From the NCBI RefSeq assembly GCF_900475285.1, contig NZ_LS483370.1, forward strand, positions 4,106,001-4,170,000: 64,000 nucleotides of DNA, in the 5' to 3' direction. The notes under the pieces are model-generated. The model was not told the DNA's origin. It was given only the letters and a program-made list of their open reading frames with translations, and did no database searches. Within the stretch, counting starts at the first letter, position 1. Each line of letters begins with the position of its first letter. Positions 54,086 to 63,255 of this stretch are shown here, one piece after another. Made by a program: the position numbers and the translations under genes. This stretch comes from Pseudomonas taetrolens (GTDB lineage Bacteria > Pseudomonadota > Gammaproteobacteria > Pseudomonadales > Pseudomonadaceae).

Positions 54086-54092
54086 GATGTCC

Positions 54093-54542
54093 TCAGAGAT
54101 CAAAATCGCCAGGGTTCAACCCCAGCTCATTGCAGATAGTGCGGCAAGCAGCCCGCTCACTTTCATCAAAGTTGCCGTCGGCGCTACCGATTGCGCAGCA
54201 CACACGCACCAGCAGACGGGCGGCATCTTCTTTTTTACGTAATTGACCAATCGCCTTCAGTGCTTCTGCACGGCCGATTTGCTGGTCAAATTCAAACTTG
54301 TCGCAGACATCGCTGAACGACTTGATCACGTCTTTGACATCAAACGCTTTCAGCTCATTCGAGTTCTGGATAAAACCGATCATCTTCTGTTTTTCGCTGC
54401 TGCTGATGTCGCCATCGGCAGCCGCAACCAGTGCACACCCGGAAACCACGGCTTCCATGAATTCACGGTTCTTGAACTTGCTGACTTCCGCCGAAAGCTT
54501 GTCACGGGCAGCCGTTGCGTTGGTTTTCAGCCATTCGAGCAT
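54093..54542 (-). CDS. terB: TerB tellurite-resistance protein
   Basis: A 149-residue, all-helical acidic protein of the TerB family (FMEAVVSGCALVAAADGDIS, ADGNFDESERAACRTICNEL), with the repeated DGD/DGN metal-binding acidic motif. TerB links TerC in the membrane to TerD-like partners. Its stop lies seven bases before the terC start. Confidence 0.94.
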   Translation of the reverse strand: MLEWLKTNATAARDKLSAEVSKFKNREFMEAVVSGCALVAAADGDISSSEKQKMIGFIQNSNELKAFDVKDVIKSFSDVCDKFEFDQQIGRAEALKAIGQLRKKEDAARLLVRVCCAIGSADGNFDESERAACRTICNELGLNPGDFDL

Positions 54543-54608
54543 GGGAGTTACCTTTTCAAAAGTTGAGGGAACAGCGCCTGCCTCGGCAGGCGGCCAATTA
54601 CACAGCGC

Positions 54609-55829
54609 TCATTTGGAGCCGGCAGACCAGCGCATGCCCCAGCCAAACGCTTTATCCATATCTGAATGCCCTTTGAAAAACTCGACCTTGCGGTTCACCT
54701 TCACGCTGCCACCGACGTTTTCGAGCAGAGCAATGGCGCACATGCCCTTGGTACCGCCCTCTTCGCTCAGACGCACCTCGATCGGTGGTTCACCCGGTAT
54801 ATACAAGGTGATGACACCGTCAGTGGTTTGCCAGTTCGGTGCACCTTCGTAGATAAACGCGTAAACCAGCACACGGCGCATCTTGCGCCATTCCTTGCCG
54901 TTGATCCGCAGCCACTCGCCATCGCTTACTGCACCGGTACGGTCATCGCCCATCAACTGGATGAACGGTTCGTCACGGAAGTCACCAAAGGCATTGCCCA
55001 GGGCCTGGACGGCACCCTTGAGGCCATTGTCCATTTCGTAGAGGCAGCCTACATCCAGGTCGATGCCGCCCGACTTGCCGCGCAAGGAGGCAAAGAAACC
55101 GCCACCGCCGCTCGGCGTTGCGCGGTTCCAGTTGAGGTTGATCTTGATCTCGCCAAAATCCCCGTCCTTTTTCTCAAGGCTGATCGACGGGCGTTGTTTG
55201 TCGAGGGTGATCTTCGACAGATTGACCCTTGAAGCAGGGGCTGGCGCCGGGGCAGCAGGGGCCGGGGCTGGTGCCGCTGCAGGTACAGGCGCAGCGGGGG
55301 CGGGGGCGGGTGCAGCGGGTGCGGGTGCAGCGATTTCGACTCCAAAATGCTGAGCGAGGGGGGCCAGACCACCGGCAAACCCTTGAGCAACGCAACGGAA
55401 CTTCCACACACCCTGGCGACGATAGAACTCACCGAGGATCAGTGCAGTTTCCTGCATGCCCTGGGTCGGAATCGGTGCTTCAATACCGCCACTCACCGAG
55501 ACCGTCAGCTGTGGGAATGCGGCGAAGTTGGCCTTGTTCTCATAGATGGTTGCGGTCAGCGCGACTTTCTCGATCGCAGCATCAATCGCGTCCAGATCCA
55601 GGCTGAACACACTGCGGCCGGCAGCTGACTCAACCAGCTTCACCGCGCCGTTATTGACACTCTGCTGGCCGAAGAAGCACATGTCATTGTCGCCACGCAC
55701 CTTGCCCCCTTCATTGAGCAAGAACGCCGACACGTCCAGGTCGGCACCCGGTACAGGGGTGTAGCCGATCGTGACGCTCAGCGTTCCGGAAGCGACCGCC
55801 GTGTTGGCGCCCGGGGTCAAAGTAGTCAT
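54609..55829 (-). CDS. terA: TerA-type protein with an N-terminal TerD domain
   Basis: A 406-residue protein of two parts joined by an Ala-Pro linker. Residues about 1-167 are a TerD-like domain (GYTPVPGADLDVSAFLLNEG, ends GGLAPLAQHFGVEI). Residues about 168-200 are a low-complexity (AP)n linker, and about 205-406 are the TerA domain (ISLEKKDGDFGEIKINLNW, LIQLMGDDRTGA-like acidic loop, FGWGMRW end). Its ATG overlaps the terZ stop as ATGA. Confidence 0.9.
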   Translation of the reverse strand: MTTLTPGANTAVASGTLSVTIGYTPVPGADLDVSAFLLNEGGKVRGDNDMCFFGQQSVNNGAVKLVESAAGRSVFSLDLDAIDAAIEKVALTATIYENKANFAAFPQLTVSVSGGIEAPIPTQGMQETALILGEFYRRQGVWKFRCVAQGFAGGLAPLAQHFGVEIAAPAPAAPAPAPAAPVPAAAPAPAPAAPAPAPASRVNLSKITLDKQRPSISLEKKDGDFGEIKINLNWNRATPSGGGGFFASLRGKSGGIDLDVGCLYEMDNGLKGAVQALGNAFGDFRDEPFIQLMGDDRTGAVSDGEWLRINGKEWRKMRRVLVYAFIYEGAPNWQTTDGVITLYIPGEPPIEVRLSEEGGTKGMCAIALLENVGGSVKVNRKVEFFKGHSDMDKAFGWGMRWSAGSK

Positions 55830-56416
55830 GCGCGCACCGCCTTGGCTGCCTCGTTACTCAGATCCTGAGCAGTACGACCATTGGCAACCGAGCCGATTGC
55901 CGTCAGGTCCCAACCCGCCGACGTGCGGCTCAGGCAGGCCATGACCACGCCCGTATGACGGCCTTTCTCGGACAGGTTGAAACGCGCCAGCTCTTTACCG
56001 CTGAGTTCATCAACGATACGGCAGTAGGCATTTTCTACCGCTTCAAAGTTTTGCCCGGTGAACGAGTTCACGGTAAACACCAGATGCTTGACCGCCGAAG
56101 GCAGTTGCTCCAGGTTGACCATGATCGACTCGTCGTCGCCCTCGCCCTCGCCCGTGCGGTTGTCGCCGGAGTGAACGATAGAGCCATCGTTGGACTTGAG
56201 CTGGCGAAACCACACCAGATCCAGGGGTTGTTTGCCGCTGTCGAGCACGATGCACGAAGCATCCAGGTCGACGGCCGCATCACTGCTTAGCAGCTTGGCA
56301 AAGAAACCACTCGGTTTGACCGGGTCCCAGCCAAGGCCCATGCGGATTTTCTTGAGGCCGGTTCCGGCTTCTTTCTCAAGGGATATGGTTTGGTTCTTGG
56401 ACAGCGAAATGGCCAT
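55826..56416 (-). CDS. terZ: TerD-family protein (TerZ position)
   Basis: A 196-residue TerD-domain protein, first of the terZABCDE series. The opening ISLSKNQTISLEKE and the acidic AAVDLDASCIVL and NRTGEGEGDDESIMVNLEQL regions are present. The ATG at 56416 has a strong AAGGAGA site, so the longer frame to 56437 is rejected. It carries a probable phosphobinding/metal-binding face as in other TerD proteins. Confidence 0.92.
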   Translation of the reverse strand: MAISLSKNQTISLEKEAGTGLKKIRMGLGWDPVKPSGFFAKLLSSDAAVDLDASCIVLDSGKQPLDLVWFRQLKSNDGSIVHSGDNRTGEGEGDDESIMVNLEQLPSAVKHLVFTVNSFTGQNFEAVENAYCRIVDELSGKELARFNLSEKGRHTGVVMACLSRTSAGWDLTAIGSVANGRTAQDLSNEAAKAVRA

Positions 56417-56503
56417 GAAGCGTCTCCTTGTCTGCAATGGTGCACGAGGTGCTGTTTACCATAGGGGATTGCTGATTATTGACATGCCTGGCTTACGCCT
56501 TGC

Positions 56504-57188
56504 TTACAGTTCTTCACGCAAGCACACATCAAGTGGCCGCTTGCGGCGCCACAGCGCGTGAAACTCGCGCCAATGTGGCTCATGAGCAGCCCCGAGCATT
56601 TGTTCATCGCCCCGGGTGTCACCCCAGGCGCGCAGTGTGTATTGGGATAAAGGCCCATACTGCGCCTCCAGCCGGATGACTTTTTGTTCACAGCGACAGT
56701 TGGTACCGTCGATTTCACCGGTGAGCACGCCATCGACGGACGCCAGTTGAGTGCCGATCAGGCCAATACCCAGCTTTTTCGCAAAAGGTGCCAGCACCAG
56801 TTCGGGTGACGCAGAGCAAATCGTTACGCGAGCTCCCTGCTCAAGCTGGCTGGCGACAGATGTTAAGCCCAAAGGTCGCATTAGACGCTGCCACGAAACG
56901 TCACAAAATGCTTCGGCACGCTCCTTGACCCATGCCTCTTTGGCACCGGTCAGGTACACCGTGATCAGCTTTTCCTTCAGGTCGTTACGCGATATCCGCC
57001 CCACTAAATAGCAAAGGGTAGACGGAATCATTCGCAGCAAGCGCATGGCGAACAATCGGTTGCCAAAGGCAAAGCGTAAAAAACGGCACAAAACTGTCGT
57101 GATAGGTCAGCGTTCCATCGAAATCGAAAGCCGCCAACACCGGTTTTGATGTAGCCGGGGAATTTAAAACCTTGTTCAACCTACCCAT
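56504..57188 (-). pseudogene. HAD-IB phosphatase interrupted by a one-base homopolymer frameshift
   Basis: The N-terminal part (start ATG 57188) has the HAD nucleophile motif FDFDGTLTYHDSFVPF, and the rest of the protein continues in another frame (LRFAFGNRLFAM, CSASPELVLAPFAKK, WGDTRGDEQML) to 56504. The switch falls at a run of six A on the plus strand (57078-57083, T on the coding strand); five would restore one ~227-residue frame. All other HAD motifs are intact. It may be a recent mutation, a sequencing error or a slippery site. It overlaps the end of the preceding gene by 13 bases and lies in the Ter biosynthetic module. Confidence 0.85.
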
Positions 57189-58135
57189 TCAGCCAATCGC
57201 AGGCTGCCTCCAAAAGTGTCCGTCGAGCTGGCGGTTTCAGGGCGAACCCCTTGCCAGTGTGCTCGTTCGATTATCGTTTGCGCCCATTTGTAGTGGGTCG
57301 CCGGCTCGCACATGGCATCGTTGAACCTGAATACCGCAGGCGCCGCCTCATTCACTATGTGGCGTGCACTGTTGAGATCTTCAAGGCTGACTTGCAGCGC
57401 TTTGTGAATCACGCCTATTTGCGACGGATGGATTGCGGTTTTACCCACCAGCCCGTGAGCGAGATCCAGACCCAGCTCTTGATCCAGCAAGTGCGGTGTA
57501 TTGAGCTGTTCAAACACCGGGGCCGTCAGGGCAAAGCCCGCTGCGCCCATGATCCCGCACAACATCGGGATCACATAGCTCATGGGGGTGCTGTACAGGG
57601 TCATCGCAGGGTTGCGACGCAATCCAAGGCATCCCATCAGGTCATTGCCACCGATGCGCAAGGCGATAATACGCCCGGGCAGTTGCTCGAGCATGGCGCT
57701 GCGCAGCTCTACCATCGCACCGGGATCAAAGACTTCCGGTGTTTCAAGTGTCGGCATCAGGATCAAGTCACTGCGCGTAACGGCCAGCTCCCACTCGCGG
57801 ATATTGCTCAGACGCAGCTTGGGCACCACGAAGCCGTCGACGTGACGCATCAACGACCACTCGTTCAGCACCGCCGCCATTTCCGCATCCCGAGGCCGGA
57901 CGAACAGCAGAGGGCCGCCGGCCGGGCGGCAGCCACGCGCCTCGATCCCCAGCAACAGGTTTTTCAGGTTGTTCAGTGCCTGCTGTACGTCGGTTTCGGC
58001 CACTGCGTCTTCCAGACACACGACCAGCGAGCGCAACCCCTGAATCTTCTCACCCATGACCACGTCCAGGATGTCAGGACGGGTGGCTGGCATATAAAGC
58101 GTGGCACCCAAGGCATAGGCTGAATACTGGCTCAT
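57176..58135 (-). CDS. HpcH/HpaI aldolase / citrate-lyase-beta-like protein of the Ter module
   Basis: A 319-residue TIM-barrel protein of the CitE/HpcH family (YMPATRPDILDVVMGEK, LRSLVVCLEDAVAETD, PTLETPEVFDPGAM, ALRIGGNDLMG, KTAIHPSQIGVIHKAL). It should cleave or form a C-C bond to an acyl or pyruvate-like unit. Its start overlaps the StiP-like gene stop as TGATG (58133-58137). In Ter-linked clusters such proteins accompany ATP-grasp, PRTase and HAD enzymes, suggesting a common small-molecule product. Confidence 0.88.
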   Translation of the reverse strand: MSQYSAYALGATLYMPATRPDILDVVMGEKIQGLRSLVVCLEDAVAETDVQQALNNLKNLLLGIEARGCRPAGGPLLFVRPRDAEMAAVLNEWSLMRHVDGFVVPKLRLSNIREWELAVTRSDLILMPTLETPEVFDPGAMVELRSAMLEQLPGRIIALRIGGNDLMGCLGLRRNPAMTLYSTPMSYVIPMLCGIMGAAGFALTAPVFEQLNTPHLLDQELGLDLAHGLVGKTAIHPSQIGVIHKALQVSLEDLNSARHIVNEAAPAVFRFNDAMCEPATHYKWAQTIIERAHWQGVRPETASSTDTFGGSLRLAEWVG

Positions 58136-59229
58136 CAGCTAACACTCCTGATTACGGTCACTGCGCGATACGGACCCAACTCATCACCGACTTCTTCGAC
58201 CTCGATGCTGGCCTGGCGAGTCAGGTGCATCAATAGCTGCACATCCTGATCATCTCGACTGCGAACCAGCACGTGGTCAGGCACCCGACGCATGACAGCG
58301 CGAGTTGCTTCGGCAATGCCGGGTTTGACGCGGTTGGGATTGCTCACCGCAAAACGTGTCGAGATACGTTCGACCGCAGCCACGGCCGAGCGTTGCAACA
58401 GCAACGCCTGCTCCGATGTCCAGGGCTGGACGGCTGCCACTGGCGCCAACTGCGCGCGTTCGGCTTCGATGCTGTGGATAAAACTCATGGTCACGTCATG
58501 TCCGGCCAGGTGCTCGTACACCACGCAGCCATGCAGCCCGGGCTCTTGAGGCCAGATGGAACGTGAAACAAGGCCGGAAACCGTCGCCCCGAGAATGCCC
58601 GAAGGGATCAGCCAGTCTTGCGCGGAAGCCGCCAGCCAGGCACGGCCGCACGGGTCGGCCAATACCACCAGGCGTGGATCCGCCGGAAACCTCGAGTCTC
58701 CCGCCAGGCTGTCACGAATCTGGCCGCTGATAGCTCCTTTTCCGGTCCAGCCATCGACGAACACGATATTCTCGGCGCCGTGGGTCTTGATGATAGCTTC
58801 GAGTGCCACGTTGTCGATGCCGCGATCACGAATAATGCTGATCCCGTAATGCCGGGCATCGCGTCCCATTTCAACCAGAGCTCGACGCAGCAGAACGCCA
58901 AGAGGCAAGCCCGCCCGGACAAATGACACCAGCGCAATCGACGCGCCGTTGTAACGCTCATTCAAGGCCAGGGCCAAGGCCTGCACATCGGCAGCCATGC
59001 GGGCGCCATTTTGTGCCAGAGCCTTCTGATACAAACTTTTATGCGTGTCGGACGGAGGATGCTCCTGACTGATCATCTCGGAGTAATGGCGCTGCCGGGT
59101 CTGAATCAGGCGTTCCTTTTCCTGCACGTCGGTGACTTCAATCTCCATCGCCTGCAGTAAAAAGTGCACGTCATCAGCGTCGTAACTGCCACTGCCAACG
59201 GTGCTCAGCCCTTCAAACGCGTTATTCAT
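58135..59229 (-). CDS. StiP-like (PRTase/PELOTA-type) protein of the Ter module
   Basis: A 364-residue protein. Residues about 25-250 look like a divergent phosphoribosyltransferase-like or cysteine-protease StiP-type domain (GSGSYDADDVHFLLQAMEIE, ALVSFVRAGLPLGVLLRRAL, ENIVFVDGWTGKGAISGQI), and a PELOTA-like RNA-binding C-terminus is likely. The GWTGKG loop resembles a PRPP loop. It is characteristic of Ter-associated operons; its activity is unproven. The ATG at 59229 overlaps the end of the preceding HAD gene by eight bases. Confidence 0.82.
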   Translation of the reverse strand: MNNAFEGLSTVGSGSYDADDVHFLLQAMEIEVTDVQEKERLIQTRQRHYSEMISQEHPPSDTHKSLYQKALAQNGARMAADVQALALALNERYNGASIALVSFVRAGLPLGVLLRRALVEMGRDARHYGISIIRDRGIDNVALEAIIKTHGAENIVFVDGWTGKGAISGQIRDSLAGDSRFPADPRLVVLADPCGRAWLAASAQDWLIPSGILGATVSGLVSRSIWPQEPGLHGCVVYEHLAGHDVTMSFIHSIEAERAQLAPVAAVQPWTSEQALLLQRSAVAAVERISTRFAVSNPNRVKPGIAEATRAVMRRVPDHVLVRSRDDQDVQLLMHLTRQASIEVEEVGDELGPYRAVTVIRSVS

Positions 59230-59980
59230 GATCCATACTCGCCAGCACATGACTGGCCAGTTGACCGCGCTTTGGCGTACCCCACCAGTCGCATTCAGCC
59301 ATAAAGCCGAGATCTGACACGCTGTCGCCAAAACCGAGCAGTGGACGTTTGCCGTTGATCGCCTGATCGCGGCGGATCCACTCGCGCACTGCCTCACGTT
59401 TTTGCAGCGTCAGTGGCAGGAACGCCAGGTTGTTGCCATTACCGTGCACATACAACCCGTCCAGCAAGCCTCGCGCCTTGACCTCTGCGAGGACAATGCG
59501 CAGCGCTTCGTCGGTTTCGTTGTTGTGTTTGGTCACCACATAATTGGCCAGCCCTTGCTCTTCAACGACCCAGCCACGCAACGAGAAGCCCAGTTCGGCG
59601 CCAATGAGCAGCGTTTGCTCGCTCAATTCATGCAAACGGGTTTGCTCGAACGCCAGCTCATCGCACATGCGGGCGTGCCACTGCGCGTCCAGAGTGCCGT
59701 CGGCGCCCAAAATCACGCCTCCGTGAGCACACACCGCGCCGTGGGCGAACGGTAATTGCACACGCTGGTACGCCTCGATACTGCGAGCGGTCACGGGTAC
59801 CACATCACTTGTGGCAAGCAGCCATTCAACGAAGCTCTTCTGAGTGGCGCTCATAAAGCCGTTGGGTTGTCCGTCCACATCCAGCGTGGCCGGGAAGCGC
59901 GGCTCATCACCCATCTTGCGGGCGGTCTGGAACAGCGTGTCGTCAAGATCAACGAACACCAGTGGACGATTACTTGTCAT
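59222..59980 (-). CDS. HAD-family hydrolase of the Ter module
   Basis: A 252-residue HAD phosphatase with the nucleophile motif FVDLDDTLFQT at residues about 9-19, VTARSIEAYQRVQLPFAHG as motif II region, and GFGDSVSDLGFMAECD as motif IV. It fits the sucrose-phosphatase/Cof-like class. The ATG at 59980 is used; the base triplet at 59983 is TTG. It overlaps the PRTase gene end, consistent with one transcript. Confidence 0.9.
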   Translation of the reverse strand: MTSNRPLVFVDLDDTLFQTARKMGDEPRFPATLDVDGQPNGFMSATQKSFVEWLLATSDVVPVTARSIEAYQRVQLPFAHGAVCAHGGVILGADGTLDAQWHARMCDELAFEQTRLHELSEQTLLIGAELGFSLRGWVVEEQGLANYVVTKHNNETDEALRIVLAEVKARGLLDGLYVHGNGNNLAFLPLTLQKREAVREWIRRDQAINGKRPLLGFGDSVSDLGFMAECDWWGTPKRGQLASHVLASMDHE

Positions 59981-61106
59981 CAACGATCACCTGCGCATTC
60001 AATGCGCTGACCAGCGCCGGGTCGACGGCTGCCGCCGGGGTTTCGCTGCAAATCAGCACACGGTCAAACTGGCCGGGGGCAACGTTGTACAAAAAGTTGG
60101 GAATGCCCAGGCCATAGTTGTCCGAGAACGAAAGCGCATGATCGATCGCATGCCCAAGGGCAATCGGCGAACGGCTGGTGGAGCTGAAGTGCACATCGGC
60201 ACCCGCACGCTCCAGGCGCTCTGCCAGCAGAAACGGACGCCACACGAATTCGCTGGTACCGATCACCAGCACACGCTCTCCGGGCTTGACCTGCAACCCC
60301 GGCGCCAGAGTGTCGAGGTGCTCGCGCACGCCCATGCGGCCCCAGTCACGGCTCGGATCGAGCGACCAGTCACCTTGGGCAACACTGCCCACTTCGGGCA
60401 TGTCTGGCAGTTCAGCGGTGACATCTTCGGCGAACGTATAGCGACCATCGAGCAGTGACACGCTGCTGACGTGAGCACCCATTGCCTTGCGCACAGCATC
60501 CTGCGACCAGTCAGTCAGGGTGGCAGTGACAACCCGCTCAATCGAATGCAGCCCGGCGTCAGCCAGGGCTCGAGACAGGTTGATAAACGTATTGCCGGTC
60601 GAGGCCTCATCGTCCACCAGCACCAGCGACCGTGCGTTCAGCATCAATTCGCGGGTCTCAGGGTCCTGTGGCAGATGCAACAAATGCGAGCTGGCGTGGC
60701 TGTGTTCTTCTTCAAAGCGGGCAAACAGCTCGCTGCCGGTGGGGTGTCGGCTGCTCACCAGATACACGCTGTCGTCACGGGTCTGGCTCAGCGCCCGGTG
60801 CACGCCGGCACCGAGGCCCACGGCGGTTTCAGCCATGCCGATGACCAGCACCGGGCCGGGCAGGTCTGCAGGGATTTGGGCCGCCAGGGCATTGAAGCTG
60901 TCGGCCATCAGCGATGGTCGCGCCGGAATATGTCGACCCAGCACGCGGGACACAAACAAAAAGGCGCGCTTGGGGTTACGACGTTCAGCAAAACTGAAAA
61001 GAGCCTGAGGGTCGAAGGTCGATGAATTGACTTCGACTTCCAGACGACCGCGCTTAAGGTTTGCGTGCAAAGCCTTGGTTTCGGTCATTGAGTTACCGCT
61101 GTTCAT
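59970..61106 (-). CDS. Phosphoribosyltransferase-domain protein (PRTase-TRSP type) of the Ter module
   Basis: A 378-residue protein. Residues about 1-240 are a PRTase-like domain with the PRPP-binding loop LVLVDDEASTGNTFINL and a SRHPTGSE flexible loop. A second, TRSP-type domain follows (GERVLVIGTSEFVWRPFLLA, FSSTSRSPI). Linked Ter operons encode such proteins with ATP-grasp and HAD enzymes, and a nucleoside-like product is proposed for the family. Start ATG at 61106, with a second candidate at 61088. Confidence 0.86.
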   Translation of the reverse strand: MNSGNSMTETKALHANLKRGRLEVEVNSSTFDPQALFSFAERRNPKRAFLFVSRVLGRHIPARPSLMADSFNALAAQIPADLPGPVLVIGMAETAVGLGAGVHRALSQTRDDSVYLVSSRHPTGSELFARFEEEHSHASSHLLHLPQDPETRELMLNARSLVLVDDEASTGNTFINLSRALADAGLHSIERVVTATLTDWSQDAVRKAMGAHVSSVSLLDGRYTFAEDVTAELPDMPEVGSVAQGDWSLDPSRDWGRMGVREHLDTLAPGLQVKPGERVLVIGTSEFVWRPFLLAERLERAGADVHFSSTSRSPIALGHAIDHALSFSDNYGLGIPNFLYNVAPGQFDRVLICSETPAAAVDPALVSALNAQVIVDDK

Positions 61107-61374
61107 CAAAGTTTATTACCTGGAAATACTTAAAAAGTGGGGGACAATTCGCGAGTTGAGGATTTAAGACAAGCGCAAAATGGTTACTGGAGATGGCTAA
61201 GATCCATTCACCATCGCCCGACCTGTGAAGCCGGGCTGGCTCGGCATGCCTGGAAGACGCTCGCGGTCCCCGGTTAAGCCGGCACGCGAGGTTCATGGAT
61301 GGGCGTCGGACGCCACTACGGTCTTGATCTGGCAGCAACCGTCAAACCCGATGACCGGCAGTTGCTCGGGCTTT
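61107..61374. other. Spacer inside the Ter module with an imperfect dyad
   Basis: No credible gene. It holds a CTCGCG...CGCGAG dyad (61260-61290) with an inner CCGG repeat; this may be a terminator or operator that divides the ATP-grasp gene from the operon behind it. No promoter was identified with confidence. Confidence 0.4.
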
Positions 61375-62391
61375 CTAGCACCTTAACAGCTCATCTGCGC
61401 GAACCGAAACGACGACCGTAATCGCTTTGACCTGCAGGTCCTCACGCCATGCACTCACAGGCTCGGGCAGACCGAGACGGCGCGCGGCGAAAATACCCGG
61501 CAAATTAACCCCCGCTTCACGGGTATAACCAATGCCGCCGGAATAACGCAGATTGATCTCAAGCAAATGCGGTTGGCCAGCGGCGTCATCGCGGGTCTGC
61601 ACGTTGACGATACCGTCACACTTGAAATGCCGCGCCGCCTTGATCGCCAGCTCCACTGCCGCACTGTCACGCTCGAACGACTGCATCAAGCCTTGCTTGC
61701 GGCGCCCGACGTAGGCCACCGCCTTGCCCGCCTCGCACATCATGTCCACCGAGCACTCACTGCCAGGCATGTAGGGCATCACCAGCAATGGCTTGGGATC
61801 AACCGATTGACCGTAGGCCCGGGCGAATACCGCAGCATTCACTTCATGGGCATCCGCGTTGGCAAAACTGCGGAAGGGATCGACGTCATCAGCCAGGCGC
61901 CAAAAGCCCTGGCCATAAATGCCGCGGGTCGGCTTGACGCACACCTGGCCGTCACGGGACAGCCGGGCGTAAGCGTCTTGCAGCTCGTCCTGAGTGTGGA
62001 CAGTAATGGCCGGAATACAGGCCAGTCCCGCTGCCAGCGCTTCACGGGTAAACACCGACTTGTCGTCAACCCGCTCAAAGGTGTCCCTATCCAGAGCACC
62101 CGTCACCAGCTGCAACCCGGCGGCTTCAAAATCAGCACGATAGGCTTCATAGACATGGCCCACCCGTCCGGCCAGCAGCACCTTGATCTGGTTGGCACGG
62201 GCCTGCTCGATAACCCAGGCAATACGCTCTTCGTTGTCCTGCGGCTCACGCCAGGCGACATCTGCCAGGCCCGTGATTTCAGGACGATTTTGTCGGTGCG
62301 AGGCAAAGATTCGAACGGCTTCGGGCAGTGCCAGGCGGGCACCTGCAATTACATCGCGTTGGCTGGATTGCCCTTCAAGAAACCAGATCAT
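61375..62391 (-). CDS. ATP-grasp ligase of the Ter module
   Basis: A 338-residue ATP-grasp protein; ligase motifs include GQVCVKPTRGIYGQGFWRL, LLVMPYMPGSECSVDMMCEAG and HLLEINLRYSGGIGYTREAG, which carry the ATP- and Mg-binding residues. Enzymes of this class join a carboxylate to an amine or thiol. The ATG at 62391 is chosen because AAGGG lies six bases upstream; an ATG at 62397 abuts it. It heads the minus-strand island and is separated from the PRTase gene by about 270 bases. Confidence 0.88.
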   Translation of the reverse strand: MIWFLEGQSSQRDVIAGARLALPEAVRIFASHRQNRPEITGLADVAWREPQDNEERIAWVIEQARANQIKVLLAGRVGHVYEAYRADFEAAGLQLVTGALDRDTFERVDDKSVFTREALAAGLACIPAITVHTQDELQDAYARLSRDGQVCVKPTRGIYGQGFWRLADDVDPFRSFANADAHEVNAAVFARAYGQSVDPKPLLVMPYMPGSECSVDMMCEAGKAVAYVGRRKQGLMQSFERDSAAVELAIKAARHFKCDGIVNVQTRDDAAGQPHLLEINLRYSGGIGYTREAGVNLPGIFAARRLGLPEPVSAWREDLQVKAITVVVSVRADELLRC

Positions 62392-62568
62392 GGACATCCC
62401 TTGGTACAGATAGAGGAGAAACTCGCTAAGCGCGGAATTCTAGCGGATGAGGGCACCTGATGCCGCAGTCATTGTGGCGGCTTGAAATGATACAGAACGT
62501 GAAAGCCATGGGCTGCCCTGTTCATGCTATCCGGACCGTGCCTGGACTTTACCCAGCAAAACATGACC

Positions 62569-62595
62569 CATGACAACAGGACATCAGTTGTCATG
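62569..62595. promoter_or_regulatory. Nine-base perfect dyad upstream of the 168-residue protein gene
   Basis: CATGACAAC (62569-62577) and GTTGTCATG (62587-62595) flank a nine-base spacer, about 65 bases before the next start codon and in the region divergent from the Ter module. The spacing suits a dimeric regulator; no known consensus was matched. Confidence 0.4.
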
Positions 62596-62657
62596 GCTGA
62601 TCACGGTGTTTTGACTACGCTCTCAATGCTGGGCATTTCCCAGTCAAGGAGCCTGTC

Positions 62658-63164
62658 ATGTCCATTCGTATTTCCAGCAAAACCCTGAGCAACTACGACG
62701 CTCACCTGGCGTTCAATACCGCCACTGCCTATCTGCGCAAGTCTGATCTTGCCAATTACCTGATTGATCAGCTTGAACGGCAACACCTGAACCTCGACAT
62801 CGACGTCAGTACTGACCCGACGCAAGCCAATCAGGACGCCTCGAATTCAGGAACCATCGTGTGGTGCCTGCGCAGTACCGTCTGTCAAAGTCAGGAGCTG
62901 CCTGACGTAGCAGCCATGCTGAGCCGCACTCAGGCTGAACAAAAAGCCTACTTAAGCACTCAGTGGAACTTGATGCACCTGCTCGCCCTCGCCTGCCAGC
63001 AGATGAACAATCAACTCAACTTTCGCGATGCGGACGCCACTTGGCCATGGCTGGATGAAAACGAGCTGAGCGCCCGCGACATCGAAAACGTTGTGGCCCG
63101 GGAGCTCAGCGAACTGCCCTTGCCTGAAGAGCAAAACTGGAACCGCCTGTTGAACCGGGTCTGA
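62658..63164 (+). CDS. Unrecognised 168-residue protein
   Basis: I do not recognise this protein. It has no signal peptide or membrane segment and is predominantly helical, with a hydrophilic, acidic C-terminal half (DENELSARDIENVVARELSE). The gene has an excellent ribosome site (AAGGAGCC, seven to eight bases before the ATG), and it is isolated between the minus-strand Ter module and a minus-strand phosphatase, which supports a real gene. It sits beside an inverted repeat at 62569-62595. Confidence 0.7.
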   Translation: MSIRISSKTLSNYDAHLAFNTATAYLRKSDLANYLIDQLERQHLNLDIDVSTDPTQANQDASNSGTIVWCLRSTVCQSQELPDVAAMLSRTQAEQKAYLSTQWNLMHLLALACQQMNNQLNFRDADATWPWLDENELSARDIENVVARELSELPLPEEQNWNRLLNRV

Positions 63165-63255
63165 TCGCGTCGTCAGGTGCCGCACCCACTGAAAACGCCC
63201 GATGCGAGAGCCCGGCGCTGGATACTCTGGACCGGGTAGGCGCCCGGCCGACATG

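Noticed and set aside
61093..61338. 81-codon minus-strand frame between the ATP-grasp and PRTase genes
   Set aside because: Basic, low-quality composition and it overlaps the PRTase start region; no homology recognised.
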